This document shows positions 1 to 6,637 of a DNA stretch of 7,127 bases, piece by piece. Source of the stretch: an uncultured candidate division Zixibacteria bacterium (GTDB taxonomy: Bacteria > Zixibacteria > MSB-5A5 > GN15 > FEB-12). Numbering within the stretch: the stretch's first letter is position 1; each line of letters starts with the position of its first letter. The DNA lies in assembly GCA_913009765.1 (NCBI GenBank), contig CAJVYT010000223.1:1-7127 (forward strand). Reading direction: 5' to 3'. The notes below the pieces were generated by a model. The model had not been told where the DNA came from and searched no databases. It saw only the letters and a list, made by a program, of their open reading frames with translations. Made by a program: the position numbers and the translations under genes.

Positions 1-120
1 CTGACACTGCGCCTGTCTCCTGACATACATGCCAGTATAGCTACTGTTGCCGCGCATACAGGGAAAAGTATAAACAAATGGGTGGCAGAAACACTTGAGC
101 ATGCTATTCAAGCACATTGA
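1..120 (+). CDS. HicB-family antitoxin, C-terminal fragment (cut by the window edge)
   Basis: An open frame runs from base 1 to a TGA at 118-120, giving 39 residues that begin LTLRLSPDIHASIA and end with NKWVAETLEHAIQAH. This matches the C-terminal ribbon-helix-helix of HicB-type proteins: a short LRLSP beta strand, then a helix, a GKS(I/L)N turn, and a second helix with W(V)AETLE. In the family, HicB antitoxins neutralise the HicA mRNA-interfering toxin and repress their own promoter through this DNA-binding domain. The N-terminal part and any hicA gene would lie left of the window, so I cannot say whether a toxin partner exists. The gene is on the opposite strand from the polysaccharide genes and converges on them, so it is probably an independent accessory module. 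A solitary HicB-like regulator is the main alternative. Confidence 0.8.
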   Translation: MTLRLSPDIHASIATVAAHTGKSINKWVAETLEHAIQAH

Positions 121-171
121 CCTCATGAGCTATTGGGTACGATTCGGTTTCCGGGAACCCAGCGCCAACAC

Positions 172-203
172 AAAAAAATTTTAAAACCACCTCAATTTTG
201 AGG
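172..203 (-). terminator. Candidate rho-independent terminator of the minus-strand operon
   Basis: On the minus strand, about 46 bases after the stop of the last epimerase gene, the sequence can fold CCTCA/TGAGG with a 4-base loop (190-203). It is followed by TGG, TTTT, AAAA and then seven T residues (172-178). Position and order fit an intrinsic terminator. The stem is only 5 bp and the first T run is broken by AAAA, so it would be weak. No T-run terminator was seen for the converging hicB fragment. Confidence 0.4.
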
Positions 204-249
204 AGTGAAGTGCAGTGGGCCTCACAGATTCAGGCAAACGTTTTCTCAA

Positions 250-1311
250 TTACAACCTGACTTTCAGTTCCTCAAAAATTTGAACCAGAATATCATGTAA
301 ATTATATCGATAGCTCCAGTCAGGATAATGTTGCTGGAATTTTGATATATCACTAATCCACCAAATATGATCTCCTGACCTATTGGACTCACTGTATGTT
401 GAGTTGATATGTTTACCGCTAATGTCCTCACAGAGACGGATGGCCTCTACCATCGAGCAGTTTGAATGCCTAGAGCCTCCTGCATTATATACTTCACCGC
501 AATGTGGTTTATTGTAGAAATGGTAAAACATGTTTACCATGTCCCATGAGTGAATATTATCACGAACCTGTTTGCCCTTATAACCATATATCGTGTATGG
601 TTCTCCTGTGATAGCGCATTTCATTAAATAATTTAGAAAACCGTGAAGCATGGCACCGCTGTGTTTGGGACCGGTGAGGCACCCTCCCCTGAAACAAGCG
701 GTTTTCATCCCGAAATAGCGACCGTATTCCTGGACTAGAACATCTGATGCCACCTTGCTGGCTCCAAATAGGGAATGCTTAGATTGATCAATACTCATTG
801 TCTCGTCAATCCCGTGATCATGATAGGGATGACTCTTCTCCAGTTCCCAGCGCGTTTCATGCTCTACTAAGGGCAATCGGTTAGGAGTATCGCCATATAC
901 CTTGTTGGTTGAGCAATGGATCAATACGGCCTGTGGGCAATATCTACGTGCCATCTCTAAGATTATCAACGTGCCATTGGCATTAACTGAGAAATCGGTA
1001 AAAGGATCCTTTGCTGCCCAATCATGTGAAGGTTGGGCGGCCGTGTGGATAACGAGCTGAATATCACGCTCATATTCGGCAAATATTCGTCTCATGGCCT
1101 TTTCATCCCGAATATCCGTCTCGTAATGCCTGTATCTCGGATATTTTTCCTGTAAACGGGTTACATTCCAAGCCGTAGAGGCGTTGTCACCAAAAAAATG
1201 TTTCCGCATATTGTTATCAATGCCTATGACATAATTAAATTTATCCGCAAAAAAAGTGACACACTCACTGCCAATCAATCCCCCAGAACCGCTAATGATG
1301 ATTACGCTCAT
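250..1311 (-). CDS. NAD-dependent epimerase/dehydratase (extended SDR), CDP-paratose/tyvelose 2-epimerase-like, catalytic Tyr replaced by Phe
   Basis: A 353-residue cytoplasmic extended SDR that should act on a nucleotide sugar. The Rossmann start carries G8-x-x-G11-x-x-G14 and an acidic residue at D32, which fits NAD(H) binding. Other family marks are D66, the TAAQPSHDW strand (90-99), STNKVYGD (134-141) and GKQVRD (246-251). The last is also present in the next gene upstream and is typical, as I recall the family, of the CDP-tyvelose 2-epimerase group. The insert between VYG and the active-site helix is also typical of that group. The expected YxxxK motif reads F182-G-A-S-K186, with a TTT codon at 766-768, so the general-base Tyr is missing while Lys remains. 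I recall related proteins annotated as epimerases with the same Phe, so this may mark a subfamily rather than decay. The ATG is preceded by GGAGGG at 9 bases and overlaps the previous stop as ATGA. The gene is the last in the unit. The substrate is unknown. Confidence 0.88.
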   Translation of the reverse strand: MSVIIISGSGGLIGSECVTFFADKFNYVIGIDNNMRKHFFGDNASTAWNVTRLQEKYPRYRHYETDIRDEKAMRRIFAEYERDIQLVIHTAAQPSHDWAAKDPFTDFSVNANGTLIILEMARRYCPQAVLIHCSTNKVYGDTPNRLPLVEHETRWELEKSHPYHDHGIDETMSIDQSKHSLFGASKVASDVLVQEYGRYFGMKTACFRGGCLTGPKHSGAMLHGFLNYLMKCAITGEPYTIYGYKGKQVRDNIHSWDMVNMFYHFYNKPHCGEVYNAGGSRHSNCSMVEAIRLCEDISGKHINSTYSESNRSGDHIWWISDISKFQQHYPDWSYRYNLHDILVQIFEELKVRL

Positions 1312-2372
1312 CGCAATATTCCCTCCAGGTCATTCTCATTTTCGCTGATCCAATTATAAATATCGAATAAAATTTCCCTCGGCCCGACCCGTGGCTCCCA
1401 GCCGGTCTGAGCAATTACTTTGGAACAATCGCTTAGATATACCGCTACATCTGCCGGACGGGATTCAGGTACCGGTGTTATCTCAATTTGATTGCCAGTA
1501 ATTGCTTCGCACATAGCTGTCATTTCAAGGAGTGAAAGGCTGGAATCCCGCCCGCCTCCGACGTTATAGGTTTGACCACTATACTTATCAATATTATTCG
1601 ACTGAATATCAATGAGTTCAAATAGGTCGTCAACATGGATCATATCCCTCACTTGCTTTCCGGTTCCTCCAAAACCAATATATGATAGTTTTTTCTCCCA
1701 GTAATGTCGAGCCATCCACAATACGACAACCCCTTGGTCTACCTTGCCAAATTGCCAGGGACCGCTGATAAGTCCACAACGGTTGATAACCGCTTTCAGC
1801 CCATACATATGAATGTATTCGGTTATGAGAAGCTCCGATGCCAATTTGGTTGCACCATATAGAGAACGAGGGCCGAATAAAGGAAAATTTTCATTTAAGC
1901 CCCTGTCGCTGATTCCATCACAATCCTGCTGCTTGATTATTTCGAAACGGGTATTAGTTTCACGGAGTTTGATGCAGTTAATTAAATCATACGGATATAC
2001 GCGGCTGGTTGAAATAAAAATCATGGCTGCCTTGTTGTAACAGGAGGCGGCAAGGCAATTGATTGTTCCAAGTAAATTAGTGTTAACAACATAGTCGGGA
2101 GACGAGTCAAAGCCGGCGACAACGGAAGGTTCTGCTGCGCACTCAACAAGAAGATCGAAGTTGCCAACTGATGCGATATCCTCTCGATTTCTGATGTCAC
2201 CGTGATAAAAACATATATTTTTTCTTTGCAATCTTGGCAGATTTAATTCGCTTCCCCGACGCTTGAGGTTATCAAGGACACTCACTTTAACGTCAGGATA
2301 TTTTTGTTTATAGCGGATTGCAAGTGAAGACCCTACAAACCCACAACCACCAGTCACTAGAATATGTTGCAT
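1308..2372 (-). CDS. NAD-dependent epimerase/dehydratase (extended SDR), CDP-paratose 2-epimerase-like, catalytic Tyr intact
   Basis: A 354-residue extended SDR and likely sugar-nucleotide epimerase. The N-terminus ([16 protein letters not shown]) has G8-x-x-G11-x-x-G14, followed by D34. [11 protein letters not shown] (78-88) and ISTSRVYPY (120-128) follow, and the active-site motif is a standard Y172-G-A-T-K176. GKQVRD (238-243) and the long insert with a GL(N)E-like stretch before the YxxxK helix are what I recall of CDP-paratose/tyvelose 2-epimerases, which invert C2 of CDP-paratose in O-antigen synthesis. The actual substrate here is inferred only at class level. I chose the ATG at 2372 because a GAGGG lies 8 bases upstream and the Rossmann strand starts at once. 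An in-frame TTG at 2405 would add 11 residues without a good ribosome site. The stop overlaps the start of the next epimerase as ATGA, so the pair is translationally coupled and may act as sequential or hetero-oligomeric enzymes. Confidence 0.88.
   Translation of the reverse strand: MQHILVTGGCGFVGSSLAIRYKQKYPDVKVSVLDNLKRRGSELNLPRLQRKNICFYHGDIRNREDIASVGNFDLLVECAAEPSVVAGFDSSPDYVVNTNLLGTINCLAASCYNKAAMIFISTSRVYPYDLINCIKLRETNTRFEIIKQQDCDGISDRGLNENFPLFGPRSLYGATKLASELLITEYIHMYGLKAVINRCGLISGPWQFGKVDQGVVVLWMARHYWEKKLSYIGFGGTGKQVRDMIHVDDLFELIDIQSNNIDKYSGQTYNVGGGRDSSLSLLEMTAMCEAITGNQIEITPVPESRPADVAVYLSDCSKVIAQTGWEPRVGPREILFDIYNWISENENDLEGILR
1321..1326 (-). promoter_or_regulatory. Shine-Dalgarno site for the downstream epimerase
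   Basis: The minus strand reads GGAGGG, 9 bases before the ATG at 1311. It lies inside the end of the preceding gene. Together with the ATGA overlap it supports both independent initiation and coupled translation. Confidence 0.7.
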
Positions 2373-2480
2373 TGGAAGTGCCCTCGCGGTGATGTTCCCG
2401 TACAAGGCCCGATTTTAGTCATTTCGCCTAGAGGAACTATTTGAAATTATTAAATTTGAGTTTGGCTTCTTACGAGGCCA
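2373..2480 (-). other. 108-base gap inside the operon
   Basis: This is the only sizeable break within the five-gene block. It contains the GAGGG ribosome site at 2381-2385 for the epimerase starting at 2372. Towards the membrane-protein stop there is an imperfect short hairpin (GGCCTC/GAAGCC, around 2464-2479) and an AT-rich stretch (2440-2460). The hairpin has no following T run, so I do not call a terminator. No convincing -35/-10 pair was found, so a separate promoter for the epimerase pair is possible but unsupported. Confidence 0.4.
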
Positions 2481-3455
2481 TCAATTTATCATATGTTCTT
2501 TATTATGAAAGCTTATATCATTGGGGAGAAGTGATATAATAATATAATGTATCAACAGTGCACTCAAACTGGCTAGGCGGAAAAATATTGCACATGAGGC
2601 GGCAGTATTAAAATCAATTCCAAAGGCAACGGCCAAGGTAACAAAATATCCTTCCTGAAAACCAAAATTTCCTGGAATTATAACAAAAAGGGAAAGAGTA
2701 CCTTGTAAAACTGAGAAAATAAAAATATTTCGAAAAGTCACATTGCCGTTAGTCACAATACCGAATGCAAACCAATACATACATGCAGACAGAATGCATA
2801 CAATAATTATTATTGCAGATATTAATAACGTGTTGATATATTTTTTTTTACTAAAAATAATATCAAATCCTTCCAGTACCTGACAGAATATACGTATAAT
2901 CCTCATATCGCTTTTTAAATATTTGGCGGCTATTTTGTAGGGAATAAAGAAAATGATGGTGATTGAAAGAATTATTATTATAAAAATGACGGATAAAAAT
3001 TGGAAAATTCGTACGATATCGTTATCTTTATTTATTGTGGATATCAATATGGTGCTAATTATAGATATAATATATAAGTTCCATAAATTAACAGCTATCA
3101 TTGATGCAGTATAGTTTGAATATGATAGTCGCGATTCTTTTTTTAGAAGCAAGCCTCGAGAGAACAGAGACCCGAATGGTACAATAATGTTTGCAATAGA
3201 TGACATGATTATTATTCTTAATCCTTTGATGAAGGAAACAGAACTCCCAAAATAATTCAGGATAATCTTAGTAGTCAAAACATTAAAAATGCTAATCAGA
3301 TACTGAATGAGAATCATACTGGCAAAGAAATAAAATTTATTTTTTAACAAATAAAATTTATCTGAACCGATATAGAAAATATAGGCTAATAGAGAAATGC
3401 CAATACAAAAGAGAAAAATACGTACAAAAGTCCACTTATACATTGCTAAATACAT
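2481..3455 (-). CDS. Polytopic membrane protein, lysylphosphatidylglycerol synthase TM / UPF0104-like
   Basis: A 324-residue, very hydrophobic, Ile- and Phe-rich protein with about eight or nine predicted membrane spans: near 11-30, 41-60, 83-100, 117-140, 150-172, 208-232, 243-265, 268-285 and 288-310. The segment IPGNFGFQEG (260-269), between two C-terminal spans, matches the conserved P-G-x-x-G-x-x-E signature of the lysylphosphatidylglycerol synthase TM family. That family has the flippase-like half of MprF without the aminoacyl-transferase domain. Such proteins are common in glycan and glycolipid loci and are thought to move or bind lipid-linked substrates, but the role here is inferred. 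The start overlaps the radical SAM gene by 20 bases. A second in-frame ATG at 3443 would cut this to 8. Neither has a good Shine-Dalgarno, so translation probably depends on coupling. The gene is markedly more AT-rich than its neighbours, which may reflect its hydrophobic codons or a separate origin. Confidence 0.8.
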   Translation of the reverse strand: MYLAMYKWTFVRIFLFCIGISLLAYIFYIGSDKFYLLKNKFYFFASMILIQYLISIFNVLTTKIILNYFGSSVSFIKGLRIIIMSSIANIIVPFGSLFSRGLLLKKESRLSYSNYTASMIAVNLWNLYIISIISTILISTINKDNDIVRIFQFLSVIFIIIILSITIIFFIPYKIAAKYLKSDMRIIRIFCQVLEGFDIIFSKKKYINTLLISAIIIIVCILSACMYWFAFGIVTNGNVTFRNIFIFSVLQGTLSLFVIIPGNFGFQEGYFVTLAVAFGIDFNTAASCAIFFRLASLSALLIHYIIISLLPNDISFHNKEHMIN

Positions 3456-4944
3456 AATAAAACAGCTGCTTGACTAGGCGGAGAAAGGCAATGATACCCT
3501 GTCCCCTCAATATCCGCACCGAAATCTTTAGCTGACGCCAAATCCAATCCGGTTTTTTAAGCTGATACCTAAACCATTCCGATTTTGCACGATTATGGAT
3601 GTCCAAGACATCTTGACGGTCGAGATCGACATAGTCAACTACAGAATTAGATGCCCCATCAAATTCTGTATAATCTTGGAATGAAATGCGATTCTCACGG
3701 AAAAGCAGCTTGTAATATGTAGTTCCCGGAAAAGGCGTGTTGATGCTGAATTGAACCGATTCGGTACTCAACTTTTTGGCAAAATCAAGAGTCTGCACCA
3801 TGGATTGTTGCGTATCACCCAAAAGACCGAAAGTGAATGTCGCATGTGTTTTGATGCCTAGATCCTGACAAAGAGCGGTAAGACGTTTTATTTTATCCAG
3901 ATTGATGGGCTTATTGATATTTTTCAAAACCGTCGCATCAGAACTCTCAACACCAAATTTTATTCCAATACATCCGGCACGAGCCATATGACGGATTAAA
4001 TCTTCATCGCTTCCCATAAAATCACACATGGCCGACCAAGATATCTTTATATTTCGTTTCATAATTTCATCACAGAAATCATGTACTTTTTTTCTATTGC
4101 CGGTAAAGGTATCATCATCAAAATAATACTCCTTAACGAAAAAATTATCTCGGATATATTCAATATCATTCACCAAGCGCTGAGCACTGAAAAAACGATA
4201 TTTCCCATGTTGATAGATAACTTCGTTCCAGAGGCAAAAATTGCAGAGGAAGGGGCATCCTCGTGAACTGAGCATTTGAATAGCGGGGCGTTTTTGACAG
4301 AATCCATCCCAGTATACATTGATATCAGCGTGTTGATTTGATGGAAAAAGCCTGTATTCCGGTAAGGGTAGCCAATTGAGGTCAGCTATCAGTTCGGGTT
4401 CCCCGAAATATTCTTTATCATTTTTTTCATAGCATAGACCCGGTAGCTCCGGGTAGAGATTATCCAAGGATATCGCTTTAACAAGTTCAAGTGCAGTAGC
4501 CTCATATTCCCCACGGATGACATAATTAATTGCAGGCTCTTTTAATATCTCCTTGAATTCAAGCGTAGCATGTGCTCCTGTTACAATTATTAATGTTGAT
4601 GGGCATTCAGATTTTATTTTTAGAACTGCCTGGAGGTCACGTTCAACAGTTGGTGTAGTTGTCTCAAAAAGAAGAATATCTGGGTGATGAATGAGGCATT
4701 CATTCACAAATTCGTCTATAGTAAGATTAAGAGCATATCCATCCAAAACCTGTACATTAAATTTTTCTCGTACCAACAAAGCGGCTAAAAAACCAAGATA
4801 AAAAGGGAATGGAATGTATTGAGGTTGTTCCTCACGACGTTTGATTCCGGCAAATGGCCACCTGCTTCCAGCCTTGACAAAATATCGCTCGGTACCGTTT
4901 TCTAATGGAATTTCTGTTGGTATGTTGCCGAGTAAGATATTCAT
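3436..4944 (-). CDS. B12-binding-type (class B-like) radical SAM protein
   Basis: A 502-residue protein with a cobalamin-binding-like Rossmann domain (about 1-160) followed by a radical SAM core (about 220-410). The cluster motif is C230-x3-C234-x2-C237 in SSRGCPFLCNFCLW and should hold the [4Fe-4S] cluster that cleaves S-adenosylmethionine. Further core marks are YYFDDDTF (around 273-280), GVESSD (331-336) and TFGLLGDT (371-378). The N-terminal domain has VTGAHAT (121-127) and RGEYE (144-148), normal for B12-type radical SAM proteins. The classical DxHxxG cobalamin motif is not visible, so B12 binding is uncertain. The family includes C- and P-methylases and cyclases such as BchE-type enzymes. 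The context suggests a sugar or lipid substrate, but the reaction is unknown. I chose the ATG at 4944 over a TTG at 4950 because AAGAGGT lies 6 bases upstream. The ATG overlaps the glycosyltransferase stop as ATGA. Confidence 0.87.
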   Translation of the reverse strand: MNILLGNIPTEIPLENGTERYFVKAGSRWPFAGIKRREEQPQYIPFPFYLGFLAALLVREKFNVQVLDGYALNLTIDEFVNECLIHHPDILLFETTTPTVERDLQAVLKIKSECPSTLIIVTGAHATLEFKEILKEPAINYVIRGEYEATALELVKAISLDNLYPELPGLCYEKNDKEYFGEPELIADLNWLPLPEYRLFPSNQHADINVYWDGFCQKRPAIQMLSSRGCPFLCNFCLWNEVIYQHGKYRFFSAQRLVNDIEYIRDNFFVKEYYFDDDTFTGNRKKVHDFCDEIMKRNIKISWSAMCDFMGSDEDLIRHMARAGCIGIKFGVESSDATVLKNINKPINLDKIKRLTALCQDLGIKTHATFTFGLLGDTQQSMVQTLDFAKKLSTESVQFSINTPFPGTTYYKLLFRENRISFQDYTEFDGASNSVVDYVDLDRQDVLDIHNRAKSEWFRYQLKKPDWIWRQLKISVRILRGQGIIAFLRLVKQLFYYVFSNV

Positions 4945-6098
4945 GAGCAAACCTCTTGATATAATTCATAAAGTTTTTTCGCCCTCACGTTCCAGCTCAA
5001 TTCGTTTTGAGCGGCCCGTAAGGCATTTTTTGAAAGTTTTTTGCCAAGCTCCGAATTTTGCATAACCTTACAGATGCAAGACGAGAAATCCTCAATATCA
5101 TCAGGACTTGACACGAGCCCGGCCTTATATGTACGTAAAATAAGGGCTACTTCGCCAACAGCATTTGAAACAATAGGTTTCCCGGCCGCCATATAATCAC
5201 ACAAGCGAATTGGATAGCGCGCATGTTCAATAGGGTTGTTTTCCATTGGTAATAAAAGAACATCTGCAGCACTTAGAAAAAATTTTATTTTTTCAGGATC
5301 CTGATAACCCCAAAATACAACTTTTTTGTTGAATCTTGCCGGCAATGAACCCTCAATATTGGTAGCTCCTACAAAGTGTAGTGTCGCACGAGGCTCTGTT
5401 TCGCAGACTTTATCAAAGGATTTTAATAAAAAATCGTTTCCCATGTGCATGTTGCCCACTGTCAATAGTACGATACTGTTCATCTCCAGTGATAGTTCTT
5501 GACGCGCAGTATGTTTTTCTATCTTCTGAATAGGTTGGCTCCCGTTACCTATCCGAACAATATTTTTATATTTTCGCTTTACCGCCTTTTTTTCTAAAAG
5601 TGAACTTACAACAGTAACGGCATGTGCACAGCGAGGCACATGATATTCCAAAAAAACAGTTAGTTTATTGATGGGAAAAGGGTGATATTTAGCAAAACCT
5701 ACTCCCCAGTCGTCATCCCAGTCCACACAGATTTTTTTTTGCAAAAAGAAGCGTGCCAAGATCGTGGGGACTGACATGGGAAGCAAGGCAATAGTAAAGG
5801 CGTGCAGTACATCAAAATTATGCCTGTTTTTAAAAATGTACCAACAGTAATAAAACGTTCTGTATGTGTAGCCAATATAGCGTTCTGCTACATTATTTAG
5901 AAAAAACTTGGGTAATAGTACTAAGTTGAAATTTGGTCTAATTGTTTTATGTGAAAGGCGAAAAGAACGTTCGAGATTGACGCATAACATGGTAACTGAG
6001 ATCTCAGGATCAATTTCGCAAAGATATTTCCCCAAATTATAGGCACGCCAATATGTGCCGCGTGCTTGAATGTTGTGATTCAGAAAAATAATTTTCAT
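4941..6098 (-). CDS. GT-B fold glycosyltransferase, GT4 family
   Basis: A 385-residue, full-length retaining-type glycosyltransferase that should move a sugar from a nucleotide sugar to a lipid-linked or glycan acceptor at the cytoplasmic face of the membrane. The N-terminal domain begins KIIFLNHNIQARGTYWRAYNL, as expected for an acceptor-side GT-B half. It includes VDWDDDWG (125-132), a motif seen in many GT4 enzymes. The C-terminal, donor-binding half includes VGNM (214-217), the FWGYQ turn (262-266), LLLPMENNP (281-289) and RYPIRLCDYMAAGKPIVSN (294-312). D301 sits where the second Glu of the classical E-x7-E motif is expected, as in some GT4 branches. The ATG at 6098 has only a distant AGG, so its ribosome site is weak. 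The gene starts the intact five-gene unit, 94 bases after the truncated glycosyltransferase. Donor and acceptor cannot be told from the sequence. Confidence 0.9.
   Translation of the reverse strand: MKIIFLNHNIQARGTYWRAYNLGKYLCEIDPEISVTMLCVNLERSFRLSHKTIRPNFNLVLLPKFFLNNVAERYIGYTYRTFYYCWYIFKNRHNFDVLHAFTIALLPMSVPTILARFFLQKKICVDWDDDWGVGFAKYHPFPINKLTVFLEYHVPRCAHAVTVVSSLLEKKAVKRKYKNIVRIGNGSQPIQKIEKHTARQELSLEMNSIVLLTVGNMHMGNDFLLKSFDKVCETEPRATLHFVGATNIEGSLPARFNKKVVFWGYQDPEKIKFFLSAADVLLLPMENNPIEHARYPIRLCDYMAAGKPIVSNAVGEVALILRTYKAGLVSSPDDIEDFSSCICKVMQNSELGKKLSKNALRAAQNELSWNVRAKKLYELYQEVCS
4951..4957 (-). promoter_or_regulatory. Shine-Dalgarno site deciding the radical SAM start
   Basis: The minus strand reads AAGAGGT, 6 bases before the ATG at 4944. 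This favours the ATG over the upstream in-frame TTG at 4950, which would be too close to the site. Confidence 0.65.
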
Positions 6099-6192
6099 TA
6101 GTTACATCAACCTGAAGTTTCCCGGAAACATTTCATGCCGGAGTGGTTATTGCTAAAATTTTTTGTTTTGTTGAGTTCACGGTAAATGGTAT
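6099..6192 (-). other. Leader gap before the glycosyltransferase operon
   Basis: A 94-base gap between the stop of the truncated glycosyltransferase and the first intact operon gene. It holds a short perfect palindrome, GTTTCC-C-GGAAAC (6117-6129), and an A/T-rich run (about 6155-6170). I see no convincing sigma-70 -35/-10 pair and no strong ribosome site. The unit may therefore be transcribed from further upstream, formerly through the intact glycosyltransferase gene and now possibly by read-through from the insertion sequence, which points the same way. Confidence 0.4.
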
Positions 6193-6618
6193 TTAGCTGA
6201 GTGCTTCAGCAAAAGTCCTTTCCAATATATCAGTTGCTGCGTTCCAGGTAAATGTTTGTATCAGGTCATATCCATTAGAAGCCAACTCCTTTCTCAATGA
6301 TTTGTTTTGCAAGGCGAGGGTTATGTTCTCTGCCAACCGATTCACATCATGTGGCGGGGAAACCAGGGCTGTCTTGTTGAGGGAAGCGAAATCCCTGCTA
6401 CCTCCATTGTCCGTGGTAACTAAACAACTCTTGCAAGCCATGGCTTCGGCGGACGTCATGCCAAAACCTTCCGTTCTGCTTGGACATACCCAGACATCGC
6501 AAGAAGAGTAAATGTCCCGCAGGGATTCTTGCGGAGGATTGTAATAAAAGTCACAATATTGAGTAAAACGTAATAAAGGTTTACCAACACACCCAAACAT
6601 TACTAACCACTCGATCGG
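6193..6618 (-). pseudogene. Truncated GT4 glycosyltransferase, C-terminal half only
   Basis: The reading frame encodes the donor-binding half of a second GT4 enzyme, different from the intact one downstream. It contains YNPPQESLRDIYSSCDVWVCPS and then TEGFGMTSAEAMA, with an exact E-x7-E motif, and TTDNGGSRDFA, a nucleotide-sugar-binding loop. It ends at a TAA (6193-6195). An ATG at 6600 exists but is not a natural start. In-frame codons above it encode PIEWLV, which continues the beta strand normally leading into the FG motif, so homology reaches about 6618. Above that the frame loses glycosyltransferase character and meets a TGA at 6640-6642. The whole acceptor-binding domain is therefore absent. 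The adjoining IS3-family end indicates that insertion of the element, or a deletion next to it, removed the 5' half. The remaining peptide should have no transferase activity. Before truncation this was probably the first or an early gene of the same operon. Confidence 0.82.
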
Positions 6619-6637
6619 AGTAGAAGGGGTCGGTCGA

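Noticed and set aside
134..161. TGGGT/ACCCA stem as a hicB terminator
   Set aside because: It is a 5-bp stem with a long loop and no T tract on the plus strand.
1813..2040. Plus-strand open frame of 75 codons
   Set aside because: It lies wholly opposite a well-supported epimerase gene, has no recognisable domain and no good ribosome site. It is a shadow frame.
250..2372. Assignment as tyvelose/paratose genes (rfbE/tyv)
   Set aside because: Family-level motifs agree, but no CDP-glucose synthase or dehydratase is present and the substrate cannot be deduced, so no gene symbol was given.
2373..2405. TTG start adding 11 residues to the upstream epimerase
   Set aside because: The ATG at 2372 has GAGGG 8 bases upstream and leads directly into the Rossmann strand. 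The extension has no family support.
2464..2479. Possible terminator hairpin after the membrane-protein gene
   Set aside because: The stem is imperfect and no T run follows on the minus strand.
4081..4266. Plus-strand open frame of 61 codons
   Set aside because: Antisense to the radical SAM core, including its cluster region, with no family resemblance. Shadow frame.
4945..4950. TTG start adding two residues to the radical SAM protein
   Set aside because: The ribosome site AAGAGGT would touch the TTG but is well spaced for the ATG at 4944.
4841..5065. Plus-strand open frame of 74 codons
   Set aside because: Spans the antisense of the glycosyltransferase/radical SAM junction, with no domain features.
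6302..6511. Plus-strand open frame of 69 codons
   Set aside because: Antisense to the truncated glycosyltransferase. The minus frame carries the E-x7-E motif and is clearly the coding one.
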